Shown: positions 11,944 to 23,300 of the stretch, piece after piece
Position numbering within the stretch: position 1 is the stretch's first letter
How the letters are laid out: each line of letters starts with the position of its first letter
Origin: Lotus japonicus
Lineage: Eukaryota; Streptophyta; Magnoliopsida; Fabales; Fabaceae
NCBI RefSeq assembly: GCF_012489685.1
Contig: NC_080043.1
Coordinates: 32,396,743 to 32,460,742 of the forward strand
Reading direction: 5' to 3'
DNA: 64,000 bases
Notes under the pieces: generated by a model
Database searches by the model: none
Seen by the model: only the letters and a program-made list of their open reading frames with translations
Told to the model about the DNA's origin: nothing
Program-made: the position numbers and the translations under genes

Positions 11944-11972
11944 CTAGTATTTTTACCCGTGCGATGCACGGG
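11944..11972 (-). mobile_element. Helitron-type 3' terminus (minus strand)
   Basis: Read on the minus strand, the hairpin cccgtgcatcgcacggg (11972-11956) is followed by taaaaata and CTAG/T (11947-11943). This is the same family signature as at 9488 but inverted, so this element's body lies to the right. No 5' end was identified. Confidence 0.6.
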
Positions 11973-13960
11973 GGTTATTCATTTTTGTTTATCGTGTGTA
12001 TTTTTTCTTTCTAAATTTGTGTTTTTTTAATGTTTATAGAAATGAAATTTATTATGAATTAAAAAATATATTAATCTTAGATATAAGCAAACATAAATTT
12101 TTCTTCTATTTCGAGTGATGAATGTATTTGTTTTTATTTTGCAGAAACGCAATAATTTATGAGTTTTGATTAAAAATGTACTCACCCACGTGTTGCATAA
12201 GAAGTTTTCGTCTTTGTTTACCATCACTTAAATACTCTCAAGTTTTTTCTCAAACAAATTATGCCCTTAAAAGCTGATATGATAATTGTTAAGTAGCAAA
12301 AAGTCCTCTAAGATTGTTAGTAGTACTGCAATTAATGCAAAGTTTCTATTACTTCACCAGTTTATTTTTTATAATCTTCAAGTAAGCTCATCGTATAGCA
12401 CACATCATTAATGTGTCATTTGTAACTTCATATACTTTTCTTAAGTTTGAAAATGAATGGGCCTTTTTGTAAAATTTAGCAATAACCTCAGATAATATTC
12501 ACGTTTTTATAGCCTTTAATTTCTCAAAATCTGTGTTTTTTTTTCCACATCTATCAAAAGAAATTTTATGAATTAAAAGTATAAAAATAAATTTAGATAA
12601 ATAAATCATAAATTTGAAAGTTTTTTAACCGTAAAAAACCATGAAAAGAAAAACTCTATTTGTAAACCATGAAAGATTAGGAAGACTCAATTATACATGT
12701 AGACTATCTAATATAAAGTAAGATGGAATCAAGAGGAAATCATTACAAAAATGAAGGAGCAAGTTATAGCACATTTAGACATTCTAAGCTAAAATATCAG
12801 TATCTAACCTCTGGGTATATGTACCTGTAAAATGATTAAAAGATTGAGCCTTTATTCAATGTAGATACATTAGCACAGACTATAGAATTAAAAACCATTT
12901 AATTTAATACTTATATAGTTGCAAGGAAAAGGGATAGTGAGAAGGTTATTTTCTACATTGATATAATATTAAATCCTTCATCTTTATCTTTTATGGATTC
13001 ATATTACTATTAATTATCATTTAACTAATAATTCAATAAACCAAAACTGACTTAAAAAAAAAACTAACTTTATGTGCCCTATGGAATTTCCTATCTCATG
13101 TGAACCAAATAATAATAAATAATTTTTATATATTTTGAGATAAATAGAATAAGGATATAACATAACATTAATGGGAGGATTGAAACCGTCAAATAGAATT
13201 TCAAGGGGAAAGAGATAGTGAGAAAGTCATTTTTGCATCGATATCATATTTAATATTAAAATATTCTCTTCAACTTATGTGCATTTATTACCCATTTGCA
13301 TGACTCACTCAAATCGTATGACAATCATGTACTTTGTAATTCCATAATTGATATTAATTAATTCATAATAAGTAACCACTAAATTATATACTTAAAAACA
13401 TTTCAATGACACAATTGAAGATGAAAGATTTTTTTGCAGTTGAGCCAATTAATTTAGCATTAAGACTGGTAATATTGATCTGCAATTTAAGCAATATAGA
13501 ATTGTAAATATTGTCATAAAAACACGATGATATGAATTCCCTGATAGTAGCTAGCAGCATAAGCAAGCATTTCAACTCACACTTGAGTGGATTAGGTCCC
13601 ACATCATTTTTTACCTCCCAACTTTCATCCTCTCTTGAGTGATTAGGAAAGACATATAAGTAGATATATAAGTGAATTAAATTTGTCAGAGATGTTTTAT
13701 CTAATTCTATTGTCTAGCTTTTCGCCTATATTTATGTCCGTTGTGCTCAGTATCCACTATGAAATTATTTAGCTCAGCAACTTAAAAATTTGAGCTTTTG
13801 GTTTGGAGCCTCATGTATTTTGTGTTTTTGTCCCTTTATATTAAAATTTTTATTTTACTTTTGTTTTATATTTTAAAAATCACATTGTTAGTTTCTAAAT
13901 TAATTGATTTTTGAATTGATATTTATTTTACAAACAAAATGAAATTCATTATTTCATTTT
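11973..13960. other. AT-rich stretch, no gene seen
   Basis: Possible body of the minus-strand Helitron. Reading both strands gave no conserved domain. ORFs at 12027-12227 and 13384-13602 show no recognisable family. Confidence 0.5.
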
Positions 13961-13969
13961 AAGAATAGT

Positions 13970-14850
13970 AATTTGATTTTATGAATTCTATATAATTGTA
14001 AGCACATGTAAGTGGAATTGTAGAAGTTTAAAGGTTTTTGGCCCATGCGTTGTATTCTATAGTTTTGGGTCATCATTAGGAGCTTTGAAGTGGGATGTAA
14101 TCTCAATCTTTCATGTTTTAAATTTTTCAACTTCTACATAATTTCTAAGTAAAAAAAGATATAAATTCATACAATATAATCACTATTTTTGTATGTATAT
14201 ATGAATTCTAGTTATAACAATAAAAAAATAACAGGTACAAATATTAAATCGAGACACTCATTTTATGACAAACTTACCTTCTATTTTTGTGCCTTTAGTG
14301 GGCCTAGTATTTTCGGCAATGACACTAATTTTTTTTTTAAATATATGTGTGTGTGCACGCGCATGTGTGTAATGTTTGAAGACTAATTTTTACAATATTT
14401 TAATAAATTTTTATTTTATTTTAATTTTATCTAACAAATAATTTGTCATTTTTTTAAACTAATTTATTCTTGAATTTTATATATTTTTTAATTTATAACC
14501 CAAATGAAGTACCATGTAAAGAAAATTAATTTTTATAACATCTATATATGTATGTGAATGAAATTATAGAAGTGCAAAAGTCTGTGAATTAAATTCTTTA
14601 TGTTAGCATTATCATTAGGCACTTTGATTCCTCGCTTTTTGTTCTTCTAGATTCCTCGTTTTTTGGGGCTCTTTCCTCCCTAAGGGTGCTGTCCTTAGGG
14701 ATTTTTTGTGGTTATGATTATATATTCCTTTATCTTTCAAAAAAAAAATCATTAGGCACTTTGAAGTGAGATTTAAATTCAATCTTTAAAGTTTATATTT
14801 TCTAACTTCTATATAATCCCTAAAGTATATTAATGTGTTTCTTTTTCATA
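13970..14850 (+). repeat. Diverged direct repeat of about 200 bp, two copies
   Basis: The series aagtggaattgtagaag, then tcattaggagctttgaagtg, then caacttctacataat (about 14005-14150) recurs as gaatgaaattatagaag, attaggcactttgaagtg and aacttctatataat (about 14553-14820). The second copy is split by a small retroposed insertion at 14628-14747. Confidence 0.65.
14628..14747 (+). mobile_element. 5'-truncated retroposon tail (LINE-like) with target duplication
   Basis: A 120-bp insertion ends in a run of A and is flanked by a perfect 17-bp duplication, atcattaggcactttga, at 14611-14627 and 14748-14764. The poly-A tail and long target duplication show target-primed reverse transcription. The T-rich body with gggctctttcctccc looks like the 3' end of a plant LINE. 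Confidence 0.75.
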
Positions 14851-14917
14851 TTCACATGTGTTTTTCTTCCTCATGCTAAAATTTTACTTTTGGGTGCTTT
14901 ATTGGATAATAGTTGCA

Positions 14918-15032
14918 AAATCGGAACCAAGCTGTTAATGCTTGTTCCATCAAAAGGCCGGGGAGTTTCCATCCTCAGTAACAACCATTGTATGGCTCCT
15001 TCCAGCTCCGACTTGAACAAATTTATATCTTC
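14918..15032 (-). pseudogene. Broken exon of an RCC1-repeat protein
   Basis: The minus strand reads RYKFVQVGAGRSHTMVVTED, then GNSPAF-stop-WNKH-stop-QLGS. The pattern VxVGAGxSHT...DGN..AFGWNxxGQLG is the RCC1 beta-propeller repeat. Both stops (tga and taa) sit where glycine codons are expected. RCC1-family proteins include guanine-nucleotide exchange factors and photoreceptors, and one repeat cannot tell which. A possible promoter and first exon lie at 19756-19858 on the same strand, with a mitochondrial-type insertion between. Confidence 0.7.
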
Positions 15033-15439
15033 AACTCTAATGTAAATTTACTAAAACCAAATATAATGATAAAAGAAGAAATTACAAACAGACACAAAAT
15101 CAACCTTTAATTTGAAAATGGGAAAGGATAAGTCAAACACTAAAATCAAAATTTAATATAAGTTTTGAGATTAGAAATACACACACATACAACTTTAACA
15201 GAGAATTTCCTCACAGCATTTGTCATCCAGACAATAAACCCAAAAGCCAGACAATTACTATGTGTAAGAGAGAACTGAGCACAATAAAGTTGGAAGGCAA
15301 ATTTACTAATTTTAGGTTGAAGCAGATAATTGAGTGAAAGTATAAAAATAACCCCATAAGTTATACAACTTAAATCAAATCCTTAATGTATAAGTGCACA
15401 GCTTAGTCCTTTGGACCTTTCAATCTCGCCACTTTTTTA

Positions 15440-18400
15440 GATTAGCTACCGGATCCCACGAGTGAATAGAAAGTTGGATCTACATTGGACCGGATCTTGA
15501 CCACCCCAACAAAGCACTGCTTCTTAAAGCAAGCGTTCGTGTCCCTCACCCGAGGGGCACTTCACTTGCTCTAAGGAGAATATCGGTCGTACCTTCTGCG
15601 GGCGTTACGCTTGGTCGGTCATGCTGCGGAGACTCGTCTGCTTGAAATCGATAGAGTTGATATGTTGGCATTCTAACCTTCCTTCTTCTTTCAAGGGAAC
15701 GTAGCTGTGAACGGAGCTACCGGGTAAACGAGTGAGGCGAAGCGGCCCACCACTTCACTTCATAGGAGCGCTAGCGGGCGAAACCAATTCCCGGGGTGTG
15801 ACGGGCCTTCAATCAAATCAAGCTTGGAGGCGGAAAGTCTTCACTTTTACAGAGGGTGGGGGGTTCTCTTAAGAATAAATAAGCCGAATAGAATCTAATT
15901 CATGTTCATGCTAACAGAAGAGCGAGCAACAAGGCGGTTGATCAAGGGATACCGGAAAGAGGCAAACAGCAAAACCTCCGGAATTGAATTAGTTATTAAT
16001 AAGTCTTTCTTATTTTGATACCGGAAGTCAAGAGTTGCCGCTTTCTAGTCTAAGAAGGTGGGGTCGGATCAATGCACCCCCACCCTTTCTTCTGCCATTT
16101 ACGATTCAGTTTTTCTCTCTCATTGGTCCTTATTTCCTATTTCCTCCATCTATCTCGAGTTGCTCCCTTGAGCCCTGGTTTTGCTCCTTCTTTTCGTCGG
16201 GAAAGGGGGCCCGACGACTCATCCTTATGCTTTCGGTTTTCGAGTTAAAAACCTTTGCCAACTTTCCGTCTCAGGCAAGAGCTGCGCTAGCAATTCTTTT
16301 TCACAGCTTCAGTAAGGGACTATCTTTTCTCTAGCCTGGAGCTTGGAAAGTTCTCTTCCGGTCAACTGTCCACCCAGTCAAGTTCCGTAACCATAGGGAA
16401 AATGGGGCCTATGAAAAGGAATGTTGGGAACTACTGATTGGGCCTGTCTATAAAGATTTCACCTTTAGGGAGGATAAAGAAGTCTTCTGCTCCTGTTGGA
16501 TCCTGCATGTGCAAGGTATACCCCCCCCAGGCCGCAACCTTCTTACTTAAGCCGAAAGAAAGCCGGGGCCCGCTCTCACCTATCCTCTCTTTCATAATCC
16601 TGACCAGCGGGACAAAGATGTGCTGATCTCTTAGCCGGATCCTGACGTGATACATCTTCGTAATGAAAATTGAGTGAGCAGAAAAGGGAGGAGGAAAGAG
16701 GCCCTGGCAATGAGAGCTGCTACTATGGTACAACATCAACTACCTGAGCGCTCAGTCTCGTGCAAGCGCCGCGCCGAATATGCCATAGTGAAGTCACCTA
16801 GGGACCCTATCTTCTACTTCTCATTTTATTTTTCTGTGTGCTCTGAATCTAACTGGGGTTCGCGGTGGTGGAGGGACTGGATCAGAAAAAAGTCAGAGAA
16901 TCTGATGTGGGACGAGGGAGTGAGAGGGAGGTCATTCAGAACCCGCTGGCTCCAAGCCAGAACCGGTGGAAGTCCCCACGCATGATGGAGATAGTTGTTA
17001 TAAAATTGATAGAACCTAAAATGGATAGAAAAGAAAGACTTTTTTTAATCACCGGACAAAACTTCTTCTTTGAAGGAAGAAAGCTTTGGGGATGATTCAC
17101 TGACTTCACCACCACCTTGCCTTCTCTTCATCTAGTTTTAGGGGTCGGCCGGGAAGCTGAATTGCCGACTAGACCGGGAAGCGGAAAGGCCTCCCTTCCT
17201 CAACCTGTCCCCCCCGCTCCGCACCTCGGTAACATAATCCTTAACTTTTCTTCAAAGAAGGTAATCAAAAAAAGAAAGAAGAGAAATTGGGCCAACAAAT
17301 TCAAAGGAAGAGCGCTACCCCCTGGTAGAGCTCTTGCAAGAGGGTCCAAAGTAGAGGCGGGCGAAATTACGTGAGAGAAAGAACCTTTTGGGTTACCTTA
17401 CTGAAATTTACATAGGGGGCTCCAAAGAATGAGCCCTGAGGCTAAATTGCAAGTTTAGTCTAGAAAGAGGAGACATTCTTTCTATTTTAATAATAGAAGG
17501 CATCGCAAGCAACTAGGCCAAAGAGGAAGAAACGAAGGGCTAAATAGCGCCAGTGATTCTCTAGAGTTCCGTTCCAAAAAACTCATTAGTCAGCTCGGCT
17601 CCTTTCCTATTCAGCTTTGCCGCCTTCGTCTAGCCTTTTTACACTTAGAAGCCCCTACATTCAAAGCCCTTTTCTTGCCTGCTCATATGAAATGAGAGTC
17701 GTTGCAGCAGAGCGATTTGAGACCCAACCTATACCTAAGGGCTTCTATTTTTCAGCAGCATCGCACTGAATCGCTATATCTGGAGCCAAAGTCGTACTCT
17801 CTTGACTAAAGTCTGCAGGCTTCTCACGTTGCATGAATAGTCGATGCAGTACCAGACACAAGATAGATCTTCCAAAGAACAAGGCCCTTTCTTTCCGGCT
17901 TCCTTGAGTCAGCTCGGTAGCTAGCCCCTTTTTCATGGGGATTTACCCATCACAGTGAGTCCTACTGCTTGCCGGCTGGGAGCTGTATGAGCGGTAACGT
18001 CCACGTACGGCGAAATCTTTTGGTTAACGGAATCCCTGCAACCTTTGATGATGGCCTATGGTGGTGATGAATTCGTTCATCTTGACAATGCGGTACCACT
18101 CTCTCGACCTGCTGTTCAGGTTCGACGGGAAGGGTGATCGAGGGAGCAGGAACCGACCGAGAACCCGAACCGCTTGACTGACGGCTTACGACAGTATCCT
18201 AGGAGGCTCAGAAGTCTCAAGAGCCCTTACCCGCCGGAATTGAATTCATATCTCCTTTCTTCTTCACTTAGATGCAGCTCGAGGGGTACTTTTCTGCCTC
18301 GACTGTTCTTCACTTCAGCCCGACAGGCTCCTCAACAAACAAGGAAAGGATGCCTCTCGGGGCATCTTAGAATGATTCGAGCCGGTTGTTTTCGGCGATG

Positions 18401-18710
18401 TTATGACTGTAGTTTCCGTCCCGTCTGGGTGAACTGACAAGGTCAAAGCACCTCCTTCCCCGGAGCGAATCCGAATTTCTTCGTACCTTTCGTTTGTGCA
18501 TTTTTCTCTTTCTCCCATGCATGATTATAAAAAAAAAAGACATATATTTGGATATTTCCCTTCAACTTAACAAAATTGCCGGGTCACCTCACTGGTTGCA
18601 TTCCCGACACCTTACTTTTGAAGTTGCAGTGAGATTTGTGGAACTAATCATGCCTTTACGCCACCCTTATCGATTTTATCGATTTTTTTTTTCATTTTGA
18701 AAATCGCTAG
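15440..18710. other. Mitochondrial-type DNA inserted in the nucleus (NUMT, inferred)
   Basis: Base composition shifts abruptly from strongly AT-rich to roughly balanced near 15440 and back near 18710. The texture is that of plant mitochondrial intergenic DNA: many short purine/pyrimidine runs with cggga, aagcgg and gaaag words, and no long ORF. A group II intron domain V at 17980-18011 (+) supports organellar origin. Just downstream, about 18040-18135 is open and reads LMMAYGGDEFVHLDNAVPLS, which I could not assign to a mitochondrial gene. ORFs such as 16431-16739 (-) and 18174-18437 (+) are unrecognised. Borders are approximate. The alternative is a nuclear locus of unusual composition. Confidence 0.7.
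17980..18011 (+). other. Group II intron domain V
   Basis: gagctgtatg at the 5' side pairs with cgtacggc at the 3' side (with G-U wobbles) around a bulge and a ggtaac loop. The form is close to the organellar domain V consensus gagccgtatg...cacgtacggttc. In plants this is found in mitochondrial and plastid introns. I could not identify the flanking exon. Confidence 0.65.
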
Positions 18711-19755
18711 GGCCCGTAGTGGCATCACGTTGATGGAGGCCCTAGGACTTTGTATAGAAAAGAATGGCAAATCAGCATATAAAATCACGCAAACATAGAA
18801 TATGCCCATAAATTTCCAGGAAGCTCCTCTATTTGATCAACAAAGTCAGTATAATTGAACCACATCCAAATGCAAAAACCTAGATAAAAAATGAAGCTAT
18901 GACAATATCAATAGAAATTTATTATTGCAAAAATATAAATCAAACACTGCAAAGGCCAAGTGGGAGGTGAAGTTTCATTTTAGTATCTTCATTTTAACCT
19001 TTAAAATTCATTCACCCATGTTTTGATCTATAAAATAAACCCAGTCACAATGCACCATGCCATATAATAAAGGCCTGAAGATAAAATCACATAAAACTCA
19101 TAATAGGGCAGTAAATTTTCCTTCACACACCAATTTAGAATTTAATACACAATGCATAGATTACAGAACATGGCAGCAAGTATACGAATGAGAAAACATA
19201 ATGCAATTACTCATGAAGGATCTAACAGAGGCAAAATAAAACACAGTAGGGGAAACGAAAAAAAAAAAATAGAGTAGAGGCATACTTTTTAATGGATTCA
19301 GTCATCCTGCAAGTTGTTTTTTTACATGTCATCAGCTTTTCACATCATCATCATCATGATGCATATACACCTCATTGAAAATTAAAAGCTATAAAAGAGG
19401 AATAAGTAAAACAAAAACTTGATTATGACAAAAGATAAATGAAACAAAGGAAAGACATTAGTACTTAAATATATGAAATGAAACAAAGAAAGTTATCAAA
19501 CATTAAGGTGATACCTAAAGTTGAACATCATCAAGTAAACTACAACTTCCTTCGTTGAGAGTAGGGTTCGCAAGCAAGGTTAAATGCCAAGGGAAAAAAG
19601 AGTAATTCGGCAAGCAAGGAATTTAAAAAGGAAATACATAAACCAAGAACAAAAGAATGCAATTGATGGCAAATATGATTTTAATGTGAGAAAGATTATT
19701 GAAATATGAAACTGAAAATAATCAAATTACTAAAGCATAGGTGACTGAGTCATAC
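18711..19755. other. AT-rich stretch right of the NUMT, no coding region seen
   Basis: No domain or conserved frame. It could be intron of the minus-strand unit whose promoter-like region is at 19851-19858. That link is inference. Confidence 0.4.
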
Positions 19756-19858
19756 CTTGATGTCGAAATCGGCGCATGTGGTGTAGAGGGCTGGTAGAAT
19801 GATGTTTCTCTATTGTGTGTGCTTTGATGTGAGGAAACCTTGTTTAAGAGATTTTATA
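19756..19858 (-). promoter_or_regulatory. Possible minus-strand TATA box and first exon
   Basis: On the minus strand, TATAAAAT (19858-19851) is followed about 95 nt later by a splice-donor-like tcaag/gtatgac (border 19756/19755). The sequence between contains one ATG reading MRRFRHQ. It could be the start of the RCC1-type unit whose broken exon is at 14918-15032. No transcript evidence is available. Confidence 0.3.
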
Positions 19859-20361
19859 GGGAGATAGTTGAAGCTGAAGAGGTGGGTGATAAGGTGGAAG
19901 AGGAAGAAACTATGTGAATTAAATTTGTTGGAAGGTTGAAGATTTTTGAAGCTCAAAAGGTTGATGAGAAGTTGTAACTGCTGAATGTGGAAGAGGAAGA
20001 GAAATTAACGTTTGAAAGAGGGGCAAAAAACCAATAACATTGGAGATGCAATTAACGACCCTGATCCAATCTAACGAAAATAAGTAGTATTTTTACACAA
20101 ATGTTCATGCTTAATTTGACAGTTGTGTACAATGAATTACTAAATGACAAAGTAGCCCTCAAAGTTAGCAAAAACTCTCCCTTTATAGATTGATAGATAG
20201 ATATATATAATTTTTATTGAATTTAATTTAATTGACTTATGAGTTGTCTTGTCTCGTCGCATAACACAACACGGTCTCCCAACTGTGCCACACACTTATC
20301 TCCTTCACCTGAGTAACCCAAGTTGCGCTTTCGCTCGCTCCATTGCAATTCCTCAGCATTC

Positions 20362-23300
20362 ATGGATCACAAGCTTTTCAATGGTATCACCTTCACAACC
20401 CTCAACTGATTTCTTTCCTTTTTTCTCTTCGTTTCTGTCACTTTCTCAGCAACCAAACATGGAGCCCGTGCAAAATTATGAACACTCTTTTTAACTACTA
20501 TTCGTTTTTTTTTTTTGTGACCCTCAGAGGATATTCTTGAGCAGATGAGAAATGGGTCTGCGAAATTTGAGCTTGTTTCTGATTCCCCGGTTCCTTCTAT
20601 TGCTGCTCTTCCTAACCGGAACGCAAGCTTCTTTGGAGTTGGAAATTCTAGCTCTCTCTTTTTCGCTAGAGTTGGTTCATTATTGTGAGTTATCTGTTTC
20701 CTCTTTCTTCTTTGATTAGTAAACTTTCAGTCCTTTTCCAGTTTTATTGTTTTTAAATTTGGTTGCTTTATACTCTTTTTCCTAATGGTTGTTAAGATTG
20801 TTGTTATGATATTGTTTCTTGGAGTTATTACACAAACAATGAAGTGTGGTTTTCCTATGGTTTACACTAACTCCATGCCATTTTCGCGGTCTTATAATGG
20901 AATGGTTGTAAATTGTAACATAAGGAGAAAATTCAAGCGTTTTCCATAAAGGAATCAAATTGAAAATGTGTGTCAAGTAGATGCATAGAGTCTTGTGGAT
21001 GGGATAAAACCCCGTTGGGAGAGTTAGCCCCATCCCGGCTCGATTAGGATTGCCTCCGAAGGAGGACACCTGTTTTACACCAAAAAAGTAGATGCCTAGT
21101 GAGACAGAGAATATACTTCAACCTATCTTTTATTTGTTTATTTTTTGTCTTAAAGGAACATGGGTATCTATTTGCGCCGAAGACTTGGCCAGTGGAAATA
21201 TATATGTTAAAATTTCATGAATTTATCTTAAAGTGTTGAATGTGCCTTTTAAGGAAGGGAAAGATAGAAGCAGCATGTTTATAAATTTTGAGGTGCTGTA
21301 TAAGTCCACTGATATGGTTTCTTTTGCGTTTTCAAAACAATATTTTTGTCAAAAGTGGATCAAATTTGAGCTCTTTTCTTGATTGTTTAGAATTTTGATT
21401 TGATGTTTGCTCGCCCCCTTTCTATGTCTTTACAGTAGTGGGCAGTCTCCAGCAATGAAGAAAGTTGAGCGTCTTTCCGTTCACAAGGTTACAGGGGATG
21501 GGCGGTGTCTGTTTCGAGCACTGGTACGGTGGTACCATTTTCATTACATTTGTTGTCATCACTTTTGTGGTTTCTTTGCAGTGGAATACACATGCTGATT
21601 GGATTTATCACACAAATTTGTTTGCTTTCATCTTTTACTTAATAAATTAACTCTTGACCTTTGAATATTTTAAGACATGTATAATGTGTTGTTAAGTGCT
21701 ACATTGCGACTTACCTTAAAAGTTTCTTACTAAGCTGTCTAGAGTTAAGATTCTGTTTGATCCCTGAAAACGGAAATAAATAGATGTAAGAACCCAGATA
21801 CGTAGGTAAAAGACATTGTAAATAACGATTTTTATGAATTGAGAAGTATGAACCCAGATAACCCAGATACTACCAATCTGTAATGTAATCCTTTTGTTCG
21901 TAACGTTTCTCACTTCTATTCAATTATTCAATTTTAATTCTGTAACCGCCATACTGCTATTTTTAAGCGGTAACAATTGACCCTGTTAAAGTATATTTTG
22001 TAAGTTATTGGGCTCTGTAGCGTTGTGCAGAATGGCATAATTATCCTTGAGACAAGGAAGGTTCTTTGGATGGCACTATTTCTACTATACGTTGGTCTAG
22101 TAAAGTTGGATAGTGAATAATCAATAAGTTTGGATAGTTTTTTCAAGATAATAATGCCTTGTTATTTTTAAGGAACAAGCATTTATTTTTCTTTATTTGT
22201 ACAAGTTGTGATCACACATTCTTTTGGTCCTCATAAATCTGTTATTTTTCTTTATTTGTACAAGTTGTGATCACACATTCTTTTGGTTTGATGAAATTAG
22301 GTCAAAGGAATGGCGCACAATAAAGGAGTTGCTCTTAACCAACGGGAGGAGAGAGAAAGTGCAGGTAAACTGATAATGACAGTAGGACATGGATAAATGC
22401 ACCTTTTTTGTTCTTTTGCCTTCAATTAGAGAATGTTCATCAAATAACACAAACCTTGCGTATGATAGTTCTTACTGGTTCAGCTATTAAGCTGAGCTAC
22501 TTAACTTCCTATCTTGTTCTTCCTTTCTTTTTCATGCCCTGTCACTCTTTTTTCCCATTCTTTGTTTTTATCTCTCATTGTTTTACCTTGCCCATGATAG
22601 CACAGATGAATTAAGAATGGCTGTGAAAGAAGTCATATGTGAAAATGAAGGAGAACGTAAGTTATATGAAGAAGCTCTCATTGCCATCACGGTTGATGAG
22701 CCTCTACCACGGTATGTTTTGGAAACATTCATAGAAAGTGAAGATCTTGAAGTTTATATTAGTTTGTATTTGATGCCATGATTAAATGTGTTACTTTGCA
22801 GTTACTGCAAACGAATTGTGCGATCTGATTTCTGGGGAGGAGAGTCAGAGCTACTGGTAAATACTTTCTTTATGCTAACTTCTTAAAGCCTGAAAACCCT
22901 TTTATCTTTTAAGGATTAAATACATTTCATAATTTGGAGTTTATATCAGGTTTCATTTAATTTTGCGTAACAGGTCTTCTAAGTTGTCAAACAATTCCAA
23001 TATTATTTACATGTCTTTCTGTGCCATATGAATATAAAAGTTTGTTAAGATGGAGGACTTTGTATTGTTCTATTCTGTCAGAGCATGATATCAGAGCAGT
23101 ACAATACTCCATCACCTGTGCTTTCACTATCCCGCTGTCTAAGTTCCTTCAATTCTGGACCTCTGTTTTATTTTTGCTATGTTTTTCTTCTCGTTGATGA
23201 GCCATCCCTCTTGTTGTGTTTTTTCTTCATACACTCTCTTTTCAATTCCTTTTATAAGTGGGTTTTCTGACTCTTCTTCCACCATCCAGCCACTCTTCAC

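Noticed and set aside
16431..16739. A 102-residue minus-strand ORF in the mitochondrial-type block
   Set aside because: It reads like open non-coding organellar DNA. I recognise no mitochondrial protein in it.
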